Notes: generated by a model from the letters alone, not told the origin. Shown: positions 35,927 to 44,853, counted from the first letter of the stretch. The stretch: DNA of 64,000 bases from Macondimonas sp045864775 (GCA_045864775.1 BTVR01000002.1:1-64000); one strand, 5' to 3'. Numbers and translations are program-made.

Positions 35927-37098
35927 TGGCCCAGGCGGGCGGTCGCGCGCGGACCGTTCCCGGATGCGGCGCCCGGCGCGGCGGCGATGGGCAGAACGAC
36001 TTGATCACCCACCGCCAGCCCGGCGCGGATCTCGGCCCGGGTGCGGGTCATCAGCCCGACCGTGACCGGCGTCGCCACGGCGCGGCCATCGACGAGGCGC
36101 TGGACCTCGTAGGCTTCGCCCGCGCTGTCGTCCTGCTCGCGCAGCCGCCGCCCCAGGGCCGCAGTGGGAATCACCGGCACGTCCTTGGCGCTGGCGACAT
36201 GGAAGAACATCTGGGTGCTCATGCCGTTCATCAGCTCCCCGTCGCGGTTGTCGACATCGGCCAGCACGTTGTAGAGCACCACGTCGTTGATCACCTCGGG
36301 CGTGGGCAGGATCTGGCGCACCGTCGCCTGCCAGCGGCGTTCCAGCGAACCCAGCGTGGTGAAGGACACCGGCATGCCGGGCCGGATGCCCGGCACGTCG
36401 GCCTCGGCGACCTGCGCGCGCACGGTCATGGTGCCGAGGTCGGCGATCTGCAGGATCACCGGCGCGGTCTGGTTGGCGTTCAGGGTCTGTCCCTCGCGCG
36501 CCGTCTGGCTCGCCACCGTGCCGTCCATGGGTGCGTAGATCTTGGTGTAGCCGAGATTCGTCTCGTCCCCGGCCAGGGTCGAGCGGCCCTCGTTGATCTG
36601 GGCCCGCAGCGAGGCCGCCCGCGCCTCCGTGACCCGCAGCGTCGATTCGCTTTCCTCGAGCGCTTCCCGGCTGACGGCGTTGTTGGCGATCAGTCCGCGA
36701 TTGCGATCGCGCACCTGCCGTGCATAGACGATCTGGGCCTGTTGTTCGGCCAGTTGTGCCTCCAGCGAGGCCAGCCGCGCGCGGTCGGCCTCGACGCGGG
36801 CGGCGTAGATGCGCGGGTCGATTTCGGCGATGAGCTGTCCGCGGCTCACCGTGTCGCCGAGTTCGACGTGCAGGTCGCGCAGTTGCCCGGACACCTGGGC
36901 GCCGACATCGACATATTCCTTGGGTTCCAGCTTGCCCTGCGCGGTGATGACCTGCTCCAGATCGCCGCGCTCGACTCGCGCCAACGGTTGGTCGACAGGC
37001 GCCTCGCCACGCCAGCGCTGCACGCCGTACAGCGCGCCGGCGAGGAGAAGCAGACCCATGAAAAACACGGACAGACGGCGCAGCAGAGATCGCGTCAA
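35923..37098 (-). CDS. macA: MacA-type periplasmic adaptor subunit
   Basis: 391 residues with one N-terminal membrane anchor (about 10-26), then the membrane-fusion pattern: biotinyl-lipoyl half KEYVDVGAQVSGQLRDLHV, a long alpha-hairpin rich in Ala, Glu and Arg (about 90-190), APMDGTVASQTAREGQTLN and a beta-barrel region. It links MacB to the outer-membrane channel encoded two genes later. First gene of the operon. Confidence 0.94.
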   Translation of the reverse strand: MTRSLLRRLSVFFMGLLLLAGALYGVQRWRGEAPVDQPLARVERGDLEQVITAQGKLEPKEYVDVGAQVSGQLRDLHVELGDTVSRGQLIAEIDPRIYAARVEADRARLASLEAQLAEQQAQIVYARQVRDRNRGLIANNAVSREALEESESTLRVTEARAASLRAQINEGRSTLAGDETNLGYTKIYAPMDGTVASQTAREGQTLNANQTAPVILQIADLGTMTVRAQVAEADVPGIRPGMPVSFTTLGSLERRWQATVRQILPTPEVINDVVLYNVLADVDNRDGELMNGMSTQMFFHVASAKDVPVIPTAALGRRLREQDDSAGEAYEVQRLVDGRAVATPVTVGLMTRTRAEIRAGLAVGDQVVLPIAAAPGAASGNGPRATARLGH

Positions 37099-37434
37099 GA
37101 CAATGCCCTTCGGGATGGTTTCGTGTTGGCTGCCGCGGTTTCGAGCGCTTTGGTCTCGCTGCCCTGGCGCCGCTGAATGGACCGCATCGGATCATCGCGC
37201 ACCGATGCCTGGAAGGGGAAGTCTCAGCGGGGTCTCTCTGAACACGCCAACCATGAAAGACTCTCACCCGACCGACCGCAGTGCGCCCTCGACGCGCGGA
37301 TGTGACCCGAGGCGGGCGGTGAAGTTCGCCGCCGCGGGGAGGGCATTGATTTCCATTTCCAGCGGCGCTAGCTTGAGGGTCAGTGCGACGGGACGCAGCC
37401 GGGTCCCGTCGCTTTTTTCATTGCGGAGAGCATC
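37099..37434 (+). other. Intergenic region macA/rnk with promoters and a leader terminator
   Basis: 336 bases between the divergent macA and rnk genes, with no supported protein. A possible rnk promoter is TTGATT at 37346-37351, 17-base spacer, TAGCTT at 37369-37374 (weak -10). The intrinsic terminator at 37385-37418 follows it. The macA promoter must also lie here but was not identified. Confidence 0.5.
37385..37418 (+). terminator. Intrinsic terminator/attenuator in the rnk leader
   Basis: Perfect 10-bp stem GCGACGGGAC (37385-37394) with GTCCCGTCGC (37403-37412), 8-nt loop and T6 at 37413-37418, in the plus direction. The rnk start codon is only 16 bases further. No plus-strand gene lies upstream for it to terminate, so it may attenuate rnk or end an unrecognised short RNA. 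Confidence 0.7.
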
Positions 37435-37848
37435 ATGAACGCGTCCCAGCCCCCCATCATCCTGTCCTCGCACGACGTCCAGCGCCTCGAGCGCCTGCTG
37501 GAAACGGCCGGGCCGGAGCATCGGGAGACCGTCCGCGCCCTCGATGCCGAACTGGCCCGCGCCGAGGTCCGTCGGCCCGAGGAGATGCCGCCGAACACGG
37601 TGACGATGAACGCGCAGGTGCGCTGCATCGACGAGACCACCCAGACGGAACATCTGTTGCGGCTGGTCTATCCTGCGGATGGCGGCGCCGCGCCGGGCAA
37701 CGTGTCGGTTCTTGCGCCCGTCGGCGCCGCCCTACTCGGGCTCTCGGCGGGACAGGCGATCGACTGGCCGCTGCCCGGTGGCCGCATGGGTCGACTTCGG
37801 GTGCTGGGCGTCATCGATCAGCCGGAGGCAAGCGGCCGGCTGGACTGA
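37435..37848 (+). CDS. rnk: Nucleoside diphosphate kinase regulator Rnk
   Basis: 137 residues: a short N-terminal coiled coil (SHDVQRLERLLETAG) followed by a GreA/GreB-type C-terminal domain (VTMNAQVRCIDE, LVYPADGG, SVLAPVGAALLGL, WPLPGGRMGRLRVLGV). Rnk binds RNA polymerase and alters nucleoside diphosphate kinase levels in Pseudomonas and E. coli. It converges with norR, ending 24 bases before the norR stop. Confidence 0.9.
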   Translation: MNASQPPIILSSHDVQRLERLLETAGPEHRETVRALDAELARAEVRRPEEMPPNTVTMNAQVRCIDETTQTEHLLRLVYPADGGAAPGNVSVLAPVGAALLGLSAGQAIDWPLPGGRMGRLRVLGVIDQPEASGRLD

Positions 37849-37872
37849 ACGGCGCTGCAGGCGCCCGAGGGT

Positions 37873-39450
37873 TCACGCGGGAGCCTGATCCAGGCGCTTC
37901 ATCAGGCGATGCAGGTTGGCCGGATCCAGGCCCAGTTCGCGCGCCGCCGCGGTGCGGTTGCCTCCGTGGCGTGCCACGGCGTCCTCGATCATCTGCCGCT
38001 GAAGACGGTCCACGGCTTCGCGCAGCGTGAGATCGCGGGGTGGCTCTTGGGTTGACGACGCGAGCGCGGGCGGATTCGCCAGCGGCGCAAGATCCAGGTG
38101 CCGGGCGTGCAGAGTCACGATGCGCGCCGGGCCGGGCGGTTGTTGCGCCACTGCGCGCACGGCGGCGCGGCTGATGAGGTGCTCGAGTTCACGGACATTG
38201 CCCGGCCAGGGCTGGCGCAGCAGCGCCTGCTGGGCGTCGGCCGAGAGGCGCAGCCCCCGCACGCCGAGGCGTGCCCGGTTTTCCTCCAGAAAGCCGCCGG
38301 CCAGCAGCAGCACGTCGCGCCCGCGCTCGCGCAGCGGCGGCACGTGCAGCGGGTAGACGCTCAGGCGATGGTAGAGATCGGCCCGGAAACGCCCGGCGCG
38401 CACCTCGCCCGCGAGGTCCCGGTTGGTGGCCGCCAGCACGCGCACGTCGACGCGGTGCTCCCGGTCCGAACCCAGGCGCTGCAACTGCCCGCTCTGCAGC
38501 ACGCGCAGCAGCTTGGCCTGCACCGGCAGCGGCAGTTCCCCAACCTCATCCAGCAGCAGCGTGCCGCCGTCGGCGAGTTCGAACCGGCCGCGCCGCTCGC
38601 CGACGGCGCCGGTGAAGGCACCCCGCACGTGGCCGAACAGCTCGCTTTCGACCAGATGCTCCGGCAGCGCGGCGCAGTTCAGGGTGATCAGGGGCCGTGC
38701 CGCCCGGCGCGAACCGGCGTGGATGGCCTGCGCCACCAGTTCCTTGCCGGTGCCGGTCTCGCCAGTGACGAGCACCGTCAGATCCGTGCCGGCGACGGCG
38801 CCGATTTCATCGTGCAACCGGCGCATGGCCGCGCTGTGCCCGGCGAGGGTCCGGGGACCATTCGGCCCTTGGGCCTCGACCAGGAGGCGGGCCACCTGCG
38901 CGTCCTGCTCGGCGCGCCGGGCCAGGCGCTCCAGGCGTTCGACGGCGACCACGGTGGCCGTGGCCAGCGTGGCGAATGCCTGCAGCACGTCCGCATCGGT
39001 CGCATCGAAGGCGCCGGGCTCCAGCGCGTCCAGGGTCAGCAATCCCCATGGGCGATCCTCGACATATAGCGGGCAGCCCATGCAGTCATGGATTTCGAGT
39101 TGCCCCATCCGTCCCTCGACCAGGCCGTCATAGGGATCGGGCAGGTCGCAGTCGCAGGACAGGCGGGTGGGGCCGCGCCGGTTCATCATGGCCAGCATGC
39201 GGGGGTGATCGGCCAGGCGAAAGCGCCGGCCGAGCGTGTCGTGCGTGAGACCCGCCACCGCCAGCGGGCGCAGCGTGTCGCCTTCCAGGCGCAGCAATGC
39301 CACGGCATCGCAGCGGAACACGGCGCGCAATCCCTCGAGCAGGGCGCCGTAACGGTCCTCGGCGGCCATCTCGCGCGGTAAATCGCCCACCAGTCGCACG
39401 AAAGTCGAAAAAGCGGGCGATGTAGTCAAATCGACATTCACGATAGTCAT
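37873..39450 (-). CDS. norR: Nitric oxide-responsive sigma54 activator NorR
   Basis: 525 residues in three parts. The N-terminal GAF domain (about 20-170) includes LPDPYDGLVEG, as in NorR, and binds iron for NO sensing. The AAA+ domain has Walker A GETGTGKELVAQA, GAFTGA for sigma54 contact and TLLLDEVGELP. The C-terminal Fis-type helix-turn-helix has RTAAARELGLDPANLHRL. It is divergent from hmp with NorR-type boxes at its own 5' end, so it probably activates hmp when NO is present. Confidence 0.95.
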   Translation of the reverse strand: MTIVNVDLTTSPAFSTFVRLVGDLPREMAAEDRYGALLEGLRAVFRCDAVALLRLEGDTLRPLAVAGLTHDTLGRRFRLADHPRMLAMMNRRGPTRLSCDCDLPDPYDGLVEGRMGQLEIHDCMGCPLYVEDRPWGLLTLDALEPGAFDATDADVLQAFATLATATVVAVERLERLARRAEQDAQVARLLVEAQGPNGPRTLAGHSAAMRRLHDEIGAVAGTDLTVLVTGETGTGKELVAQAIHAGSRRAARPLITLNCAALPEHLVESELFGHVRGAFTGAVGERRGRFELADGGTLLLDEVGELPLPVQAKLLRVLQSGQLQRLGSDREHRVDVRVLAATNRDLAGEVRAGRFRADLYHRLSVYPLHVPPLRERGRDVLLLAGGFLEENRARLGVRGLRLSADAQQALLRQPWPGNVRELEHLISRAAVRAVAQQPPGPARIVTLHARHLDLAPLANPPALASSTQEPPRDLTLREAVDRLQRQMIEDAVARHGGNRTAAARELGLDPANLHRLMKRLDQAPA

Positions 39451-39480
39451 AATGATAAAGGGCAGTACGGTCAGTTTGAC
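39425..39480. promoter_or_regulatory. Three NorR-type binding boxes
   Basis: NorR recognises GT-N7-AC with GTCA/TGAC character. GTCAGTTTGAC (39470-39480) is a perfect palindromic match. GTCAAATCGAC (39425-39435) fits GT-N7-AC. GTCATAATGAT (39446-39456) differs in one end base. They are spaced 21 and 24 bases apart. Three sites are also found upstream of E. coli norVW. The first two overlap the norR coding start. Confidence 0.7.
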
Positions 39481-39522
39481 TTATGGTGCGCAAGGCTGCA
39501 ATTCTTTCAAAGGTTTCCTTCA

Positions 39523-39538
39523 TGGCACGAAAGCTGTA
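39523..39538 (+). promoter_or_regulatory. Sigma54-like promoter of hmp
   Basis: TGGCACG at 39523-39529 is a perfect -24 element; the -12 element is CTGTA instead of TTGCA, giving GG-N10-GT rather than GG-N10-GC. It lies about 43 bases after the last NorR box and about 54 before the hmp start. The weak -12 could mean low basal and NorR-dependent output. Confidence 0.6.
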
Positions 39539-39591
39539 ATGGATCACGTCGCCATCGTCGCGCCGACGATCCACCTTCGAGGATGACCCCG

Positions 39592-40767
39592 ATGCTTTCC
39601 GCCCAACACCGCGACATCGTCAAGGCCACCGTCCCGCTGCTCGAAAGCGGCGGCGAGGCGCTGACGCGCCACTTCTACGGGACGATGCTCGCCGAGTACC
39701 CCGAAGTGCGCCCGCTGTTCAACCAGGCGCACCAGGCCAGCGGCGCCCAGCCGCGGGCGCTCGCCAACGGCATCCTGCAGTACGCCCGCCACATCGACCG
39801 TCTGGACGCGCTCGGCCCGCTGGTCGGGCAGATCGTGCAAAAGCACGTGTCGCTGCAGGTGCTGCCGGAGCAGTACCCCATCGTCGGCAGCTGCCTGCTG
39901 CGCGCCATCCGCGAGGTGCTGGGACCGGACATCGCGACCGATGCCGTGATCGAGGCCTGGGCGGCCGCCTACCAGCAGCTCGCGGATCTGCTGATCGGCG
40001 CCGAGGAAGACGTCTACGCCGCCGCGGCGGCGACGCCCGGTGGCTGGCGTGGTGCGCGCCGTTTCGAGATCAGCCGCAAGGTGCCGGAGAGCGCAGAGAT
40101 CACGTCGCTGTATCTGAAGCCCGCCGACGGCGGCCGGGTGATGGCGTTCCAGCCCGGCCAGTACATTGGTCTGAAGCTCACCATCGACGGGCAGGAAGTG
40201 CGGCGCAACTACTCGCTGTCCGCGCCGCCGAACGGCAGCACCTACCGGATCAGCGTCAAGCGCGAGCCGGGCGGCGTGGTGTCGAACCACCTGCACAACG
40301 CGCTTGGCGCCGGCGCCACGATCGATCTGTTCCCGCCGGCCGGCGAGTTCGTGCTCGCGCCCGGCGAGCGGCCACTGGCGCTGATCAGCGGCGGCGTCGG
40401 CATCACCCCCACGCTGCCCATGCTGCAGGCCGCGCACGAGCAGCGCCGGCCGGTGACCTTCGTGCACTTTGCGCGCAATGCCGCCGTGCATGCGTTTCGC
40501 GACTGGGTGGATGACCTCGTCGCCCGCAGCACGCAGGCCCGTCGCTTCTATTGCCACGAGGAGGCCGGCGCGCCGGTCGACGCCCACGGCCGCGTCAGCG
40601 CCGAGCTGCTGGCGCGCGCGCTGCCGCAGGCACGCGACATGGACGCCTACTTCGTCGGCCCCGCGCCGTTCATGGGCGCGGTCAAGCGCCTGCTCGGCGA
40701 ACTCGGTGTGCCGGCCGAGCGCATGCACTGGGAGTTCTTCGGCCCGGCGGCGGCGCTCGAGGGTTGA
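39592..40767 (+). CDS. hmp: Nitric oxide dioxygenase / flavohemoglobin
   Basis: Converts NO plus O2 to nitrate with NAD(P)H. The ATG at 39592 (MLSAQ, GAGGAT 7 bases upstream) fits the E. coli start better than ATG 39583, giving 391 residues. The globin domain keeps the distal Tyr in HFYGTM and the proximal His in QKHVSLQVLPEQY. The reductase part has the FAD motif RRNYSLSAPP and the NAD loop LISGGVGITPTLPML. First gene of a NO-response cluster that may run to nnrS. Confidence 0.96.
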   Translation: MLSAQHRDIVKATVPLLESGGEALTRHFYGTMLAEYPEVRPLFNQAHQASGAQPRALANGILQYARHIDRLDALGPLVGQIVQKHVSLQVLPEQYPIVGSCLLRAIREVLGPDIATDAVIEAWAAAYQQLADLLIGAEEDVYAAAAATPGGWRGARRFEISRKVPESAEITSLYLKPADGGRVMAFQPGQYIGLKLTIDGQEVRRNYSLSAPPNGSTYRISVKREPGGVVSNHLHNALGAGATIDLFPPAGEFVLAPGERPLALISGGVGITPTLPMLQAAHEQRRPVTFVHFARNAAVHAFRDWVDDLVARSTQARRFYCHEEAGAPVDAHGRVSAELLARALPQARDMDAYFVGPAPFMGAVKRLLGELGVPAERMHWEFFGPAAALEG

Positions 40768-40821
40768 GGCCGGCGCACGCGTGGCCACAATGACGACCGA
40801 CGAGTGGCGCGGGACGAGGGC

Positions 40822-41202
40822 ATGAGCGACCGGTTCGACATCCGCATCAAGCGCATCTACGAGCCGCCGCAGGATAGCGACGGCGCGCGCGTGCTCGTCG
40901 ATCGCCTGTGGCCGCGTGGCCTGCGCAAGGAGGCGGCGGCGCTCACGCGCTGGCACCGGGACGTCGCGCCGAGTCCTGCCCTGCGGCGCTGGTTCGGCCA
41001 CGACCCGGCGCGCTGGCAGGTGTTTCGCGCCCGCTACCGCGCGGAGCTCGACGCCAATGCCGAGGCGCTCGCGCCGCTGCGCGAGCTGGCGCGGGCGGGT
41101 CCGCTGACCTTGCTCTACGGCGCCCGCGACGGCGTGCACAACCACGCCGTCGTGCTGGCCGACTACCTGCGCGAACACCTGGAGGCGGACGACGAATCAT
41201 GA
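40822..41202 (+). CDS. DUF488 family protein
   Basis: 126 residues from the ATG at 40822. Family features: IRIKRIYEPPQDSDGARVLVDRLWPRGL, WHRDVAPSPALRRWFGHDP and LLYGARDGVHNHAVVL. Function is unknown, though these genes often accompany heme or NO-related genes. It overlaps the next gene by ATGA and follows hmp by 54 bases, so it is probably part of the NO cluster. Confidence 0.85.
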   Translation: MSDRFDIRIKRIYEPPQDSDGARVLVDRLWPRGLRKEAAALTRWHRDVAPSPALRRWFGHDPARWQVFRARYRAELDANAEALAPLRELARAGPLTLLYGARDGVHNHAVVLADYLREHLEADDES

Positions 41203-42668
41203 CCACCCCGCTGCATCGCCCCGTGTGCGACCTGCTCGGCTGCCGCTATCCCCTGGTGCTGGCGGGCATGGGCGGCGTGGCGCGCGCGGAATTGGTCATC
41301 GCGGTCAGCCGCGCCGGCGGCTTCGGGTTTCTGGGCATGGTGCGCGAGCCGGTTGAACGCATCCGCGCCGAGGTCGCGGCCGTGCGCGCCGCCGGGGTGG
41401 AGCGCTTCGGCGTCAACCTGATCCCGGCCGGCACCGACCCCGCGCTGCTCACCGCGCAGATCGAGACGCTGATCGCGCTCGCCGTGCCGGTGGCGGGGCT
41501 GTTCTGGGACGTGCCGGCGCCGCTCGTCCAGCGATTGCGCGCCGCGGGACTGCGCGTGGTCTGCCAGGTGGGCGCGGTGGACGAGGCGCAAGCGGCGCAG
41601 AAGGCCGGCGCCGATGCGCTGATCGCCCAGGGCGTCGAGGCCGGCGGGCACGTGCGCGGCGATCAGCCCCTGCACGCACTGCTCGGCGCGCTCGTGCCGG
41701 CGGTGAGCGTGCCGGTGCTGGCGGCGGGCGGCCTGGCCGACGGCGCGGACGTGGCCACCGTGCTGGCGCTCGGCGCGCAGGGCGCGGTGTTCGGCACGGC
41801 ACTGATCGCCACAGGGGAAAGCTTCGCCCACGACTTCCACAAGCAGCGCTTGGTCACCGCCAGCGCGGCCGACACGCTGCTCACCGAGGATTTCCACATC
41901 AACTGGCCGCCGGGCGCCAAGGTGCGGGTGCTGGCGAACAGCGTCACCCGCGGCGAGCGCGGCGATCCCTTCACCAACACGCGCACCGTGATCGGCGAGG
42001 AGGAAGGCCGGCCCATTTACCTGTTCAGCACCGACTCGCCGCTGCGCTCCATGAGTGGCGATTTCGAGGCCATGGCGCTGTACGCCGGCACCGGCGTCGG
42101 CCGTATCGACGCCATCGTGGCCGCCGGCGAGCGTCTCACGCAGATCGTCGCCGACGCCGAGGCGCTGCTGGCGGTCGACGCAATGCCGGCGACCGAAGCG
42201 GCGCGCCTGAGCTCGCCCGCCTGCTACGCCGCCGAGGCCGACGGGCAGTACATGGGCGAGATCGGGCGGAACGAACTGCTCGCCGCGCTCGACGAGCTGC
42301 TGGAGGCCGAGCGCGCCGGCGCGCGCGTGGCGCTGCACACGGCGAAGGACGCACCGGCCGAGCTCACGCCGCTGGTGCGCGCCATCCAGCACGACGAGGC
42401 GCGCTGGTGCGCGCTGCTCACGCAATCGATCCAGCGTCTCGGCGGCACGCCGTCGCGTCGCACGGGCGATTTCTACGCAAAGGCGATGGCCATCCAGGAC
42501 CTGCCGGCGCGGCTCGCGTTCCTCAACCGCGGCCAGCGCTGGGTGGTGCGCAAACTTCAGGCGCTGCTGCCGCGCGTGGGCGACGCGCGGCTCCAGGCCG
42601 GGCTCGGCGCCATGCTCACGGCGCACGAGGCCAACATCGCCCGCGTGGCGGCGGCGCTCGATGGCTGA
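41199..42668 (+). CDS. Nitronate monooxygenase fused to a DUF6306-like domain
   Basis: 489 residues from the ATG at 41199, overlapping DUF488. Residues 1 to about 320 form a nitronate monooxygenase/2-nitropropane dioxygenase TIM barrel: RYPLVLAGMGGVARAELVIAVS, GVEAGGHVRGD, PVLAAGGLADGADV and LGAQGAVFGTALI. It oxidises nitronates with FMN and O2. Residues from about 330 to the end are an extra helical domain (YMGEIGRNELLAALDELLEAE, DEARWCALL, AMAIQDLPARLAFLNRGQ) that resembles the ferritin-like DUF6306 family as I recall it. The fusion is unusual. Confidence 0.85.
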   Translation: MTTPLHRPVCDLLGCRYPLVLAGMGGVARAELVIAVSRAGGFGFLGMVREPVERIRAEVAAVRAAGVERFGVNLIPAGTDPALLTAQIETLIALAVPVAGLFWDVPAPLVQRLRAAGLRVVCQVGAVDEAQAAQKAGADALIAQGVEAGGHVRGDQPLHALLGALVPAVSVPVLAAGGLADGADVATVLALGAQGAVFGTALIATGESFAHDFHKQRLVTASAADTLLTEDFHINWPPGAKVRVLANSVTRGERGDPFTNTRTVIGEEEGRPIYLFSTDSPLRSMSGDFEAMALYAGTGVGRIDAIVAAGERLTQIVADAEALLAVDAMPATEAARLSSPACYAAEADGQYMGEIGRNELLAALDELLEAERAGARVALHTAKDAPAELTPLVRAIQHDEARWCALLTQSIQRLGGTPSRRTGDFYAKAMAIQDLPARLAFLNRGQRWVVRKLQALLPRVGDARLQAGLGAMLTAHEANIARVAAALDG

Positions 42669-43830
42669 GCGGGGCCTGCCGCTGTTTCGGCTCGGCTTTC
42701 GGCCGTTCTTTCTGGGCGCGGCGGCGTTCGCCGTGCTGGCGGTGGCGCTGTGGGCGGCCAGTTACCTGGGCTGGGTCGCCTTTGCGCCGCGCGGCGGGGC
42801 GCTCGCCTGGCATATGCACGAGATGTCGTTCGGCTTTGCCTGCGCGGTGATCGCCGGCTTCCTGCTCACGGCGGTGCAGAACTGGACCGACTCGCCCGGC
42901 CTGCGCGGCGCGCCGCTCGCGGCGCTGTTCGGGCTGTGGCTCGCGGCGCGCATCGCCTGGCTGTGGCCGGGCCTGCCGTGGTGGCTTTTGGCCGCACTCG
43001 AACTTGCCTTCCTGCCGGCCGTGGCGGCGCGCCTTGGCTGGCAGCTCGGGCGCGTCCAGCAGCGGCGCAACTATCCACTCGTCTGCCTGCTCGCGCTGCT
43101 CACCGCCGCCGATGCACTGGCGCTGTATGCGGTGCACAGCAAAGATTTCATCCTGCTGCGGCAGGCGACGTGGGCGCCGCTGTGGCTGATCGGCGCCGTC
43201 ATTGCGCTGATCGGCGGGCGGGTGATCCCGCTGTTCACCGTGAACGGCCTGCGCCTGCCGGCGGCGGCACCGGTGCCGTCCTTCGAGCCGCATCTCGCGA
43301 TGGGCGGATTCGTGCTGCTCGCCGTGCTGGCCGCGGCGGGCGTGGGCCTGGCGCCGGACCTGCGCCTCGCGCCGCTGCTGCTGGCGCTCGCGCTGCTGCA
43401 CGGCTGGCGCGCGGTGCGCTGGTATCGCCCCGGCATCTGGCGCGTGCCGCTGCTGTGGTCGCTGCACGTCGCCTACGCCTGGCTGGTGGTGGCGCTGCTC
43501 GGGCTCGCCGCCTGGCACGCCGGGGTGCCGATCGCCGGCAGCGCGGCGCTGCACGCCTTCACAGTCGGCACCGTGGGCGGACTGATTTTGGCCATGATGG
43601 CGCGCGTGAGTCTCGGCCACACCGGCCGGCCGCTCGCGCCGCCGCGGCCGATGGCGCTTGCCTTCGCCGCCGTCACGCTGGCGGCCGCCGCGCGGGTGGC
43701 ACTGGCCGGCGCGGCGCCGCGGCTGGCAGTGGCACTCGCCGCCGGTTTGTGGTGTCTGGCTTTCGGCATGTTCGTGGTCCGCTACGCGCCCATGCTGTGG
43801 CGGGCGCGCGTGGATGGCCGGCCGGGCTGA
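42661..43830 (+). CDS. nnrS: NnrS family heme- and copper-containing membrane protein
   Basis: 389 residues with about 12 hydrophobic segments. NnrS hallmarks: FRLGFRPFFLGAAAFAVLA at the start, WHMHEMSFGFACAVIAGFLLTAVQNWT, GGRVIPLFTVNGL and LHAFTVGTVGGLILAMMARVSLGHTGRPL. NnrS protects against nitrosative stress in other proteobacteria. It overlaps the fusion gene by 8 bases and closes the NO cluster begun by hmp. Confidence 0.93.
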   Translation: MAERGLPLFRLGFRPFFLGAAAFAVLAVALWAASYLGWVAFAPRGGALAWHMHEMSFGFACAVIAGFLLTAVQNWTDSPGLRGAPLAALFGLWLAARIAWLWPGLPWWLLAALELAFLPAVAARLGWQLGRVQQRRNYPLVCLLALLTAADALALYAVHSKDFILLRQATWAPLWLIGAVIALIGGRVIPLFTVNGLRLPAAAPVPSFEPHLAMGGFVLLAVLAAAGVGLAPDLRLAPLLLALALLHGWRAVRWYRPGIWRVPLLWSLHVAYAWLVVALLGLAAWHAGVPIAGSAALHAFTVGTVGGLILAMMARVSLGHTGRPLAPPRPMALAFAAVTLAAAARVALAGAAPRLAVALAAGLWCLAFGMFVVRYAPMLWRARVDGRPG

Positions 43831-43919
43831 AAGCGGTTGATTTCAAGCGAGCGCTTGCGCGATAGGCGGGTCGTCAAAGCCAGCGAATAAACGCAGCAGT
43901 GGCGGGGAATCACTGGAAG

Positions 43920-43955
43920 GCTGCTGGGCCGGGGGGACGCCCCGAACCCAGCAGC
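43920..43955 (-). terminator. Strong hairpin after the barrel-protein gene
   Basis: GCTGCTGGG (43920-43928) pairs with CCCAGCAGC (43947-43955), and the loop has an inner GGGG/CCCC stem. It sits 8 bases beyond the stop of the outer-membrane gene and between convergent genes. There is no U-run on either side, so termination would be imperfect or factor-dependent. Confidence 0.35.
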
Positions 43956-43962
43956 GGCGGGA

Positions 43963-44544
43963 TCAGAACGTGAACTGCAAGCCGGCCGAGGCCAGGTCGA
44001 AGTTGAGTTCGAAATTGTCCTTGTCGACGGGGATGCGTTCGTATTCGGCACGCACGTACAGATGCGGCAACACCTTGAACTTCACGCCGGCGCCGTAGAA
44101 GACGTTGTCTCCATCCCAGTCGCCGTCCAGCGGACCGGGGCCGTCCAGTTCGACGTCCCACCAGGCCAGACCGCCCTTGGCGAAGATGGTGAAGAAGTCG
44201 CTGGCGAGCGGCAGGGACAGCACCACCGCAGCGGTGTACACGTCGCCGGACAGCTCGAAGCCCTTTTCCTCGGTTTCGCCCAGATAGATGTACTGACCTT
44301 CAAGACCGACCCACGGCAGCAGTTCCACACCGACGAAGCCCTTGCCGGTCGAGACGTCCTCGTCGAAATCGGTGACGTCTTCGGGCAATTCGACTTCCCG
44401 ATCCCCGATTTCCAGGTCCTGGGCAGTGGCGTACACGTAGCTGAGGCCCACGTAGGGCCGCAGGGTCATGTCGTCGGCCTGAGCGGCCAGCGGCAGCAGG
44501 CTGCCGAGGCCCAGCAGGGCGAATAGGCTGAGTTTGCGCTTCAT
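43963..44544 (-). CDS. Outer membrane beta-barrel protein (OmpA/OmpX-like)
   Basis: 193 residues from the ATG at 44544, with GAGGT 5 bases upstream. A signal peptide (about 1-23, ending AAQA) precedes alternating beta-strands such as LRPYVGLSYVYA, VGVELLPWVGLEGQYIYLG and LYVRAEYERIPV. The protein ends in aromatic SAGLQFTF, a typical barrel-insertion signal. Small eight-stranded barrels of this kind are common and mostly of unknown role. Confidence 0.85.
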   Translation of the reverse strand: MKRKLSLFALLGLGSLLPLAAQADDMTLRPYVGLSYVYATAQDLEIGDREVELPEDVTDFDEDVSTGKGFVGVELLPWVGLEGQYIYLGETEEKGFELSGDVYTAAVVLSLPLASDFFTIFAKGGLAWWDVELDGPGPLDGDWDGDNVFYGAGVKFKVLPHLYVRAEYERIPVDKDNFELNFDLASAGLQFTF

Positions 44545-44853
44545 GGACACCTCACATGTTTTGTCGAACGAAAGCAGGGCTGCACGGCTTCAAGGGAAGC
44601 AGACGGCATGATTCCTCATCACGTCGATTCTGACTCCATGGATGGGCCAGCGGATGCCGGCTGGGTGCTGCGCCAGGCAGCGGGCAGGCATCTGCCACGG
44701 CCGGGAACCGCGCCCTGAAGGGGGCTGCTTACCACGGTCCAGCGCGATTGTTCCACGAAATTCCGCGCGTGACCATGCTTGTGCAGGGAGGCGCCCCGTG
44801 CGCAAGACCCGTGCTATGGTCCCGCCATGGGTCACGGGATGAGGAGCGCGGGG
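44545..44853. other. Intergenic region without a supported gene
   Basis: 309 bases between the divergent barrel-protein and DUF2939 genes. I see no protein, RNA gene or clear promoter. The frame reading into DUF2939 from 44779 is open, but the ribosome site favours the start at 44854. Confidence 0.5.
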
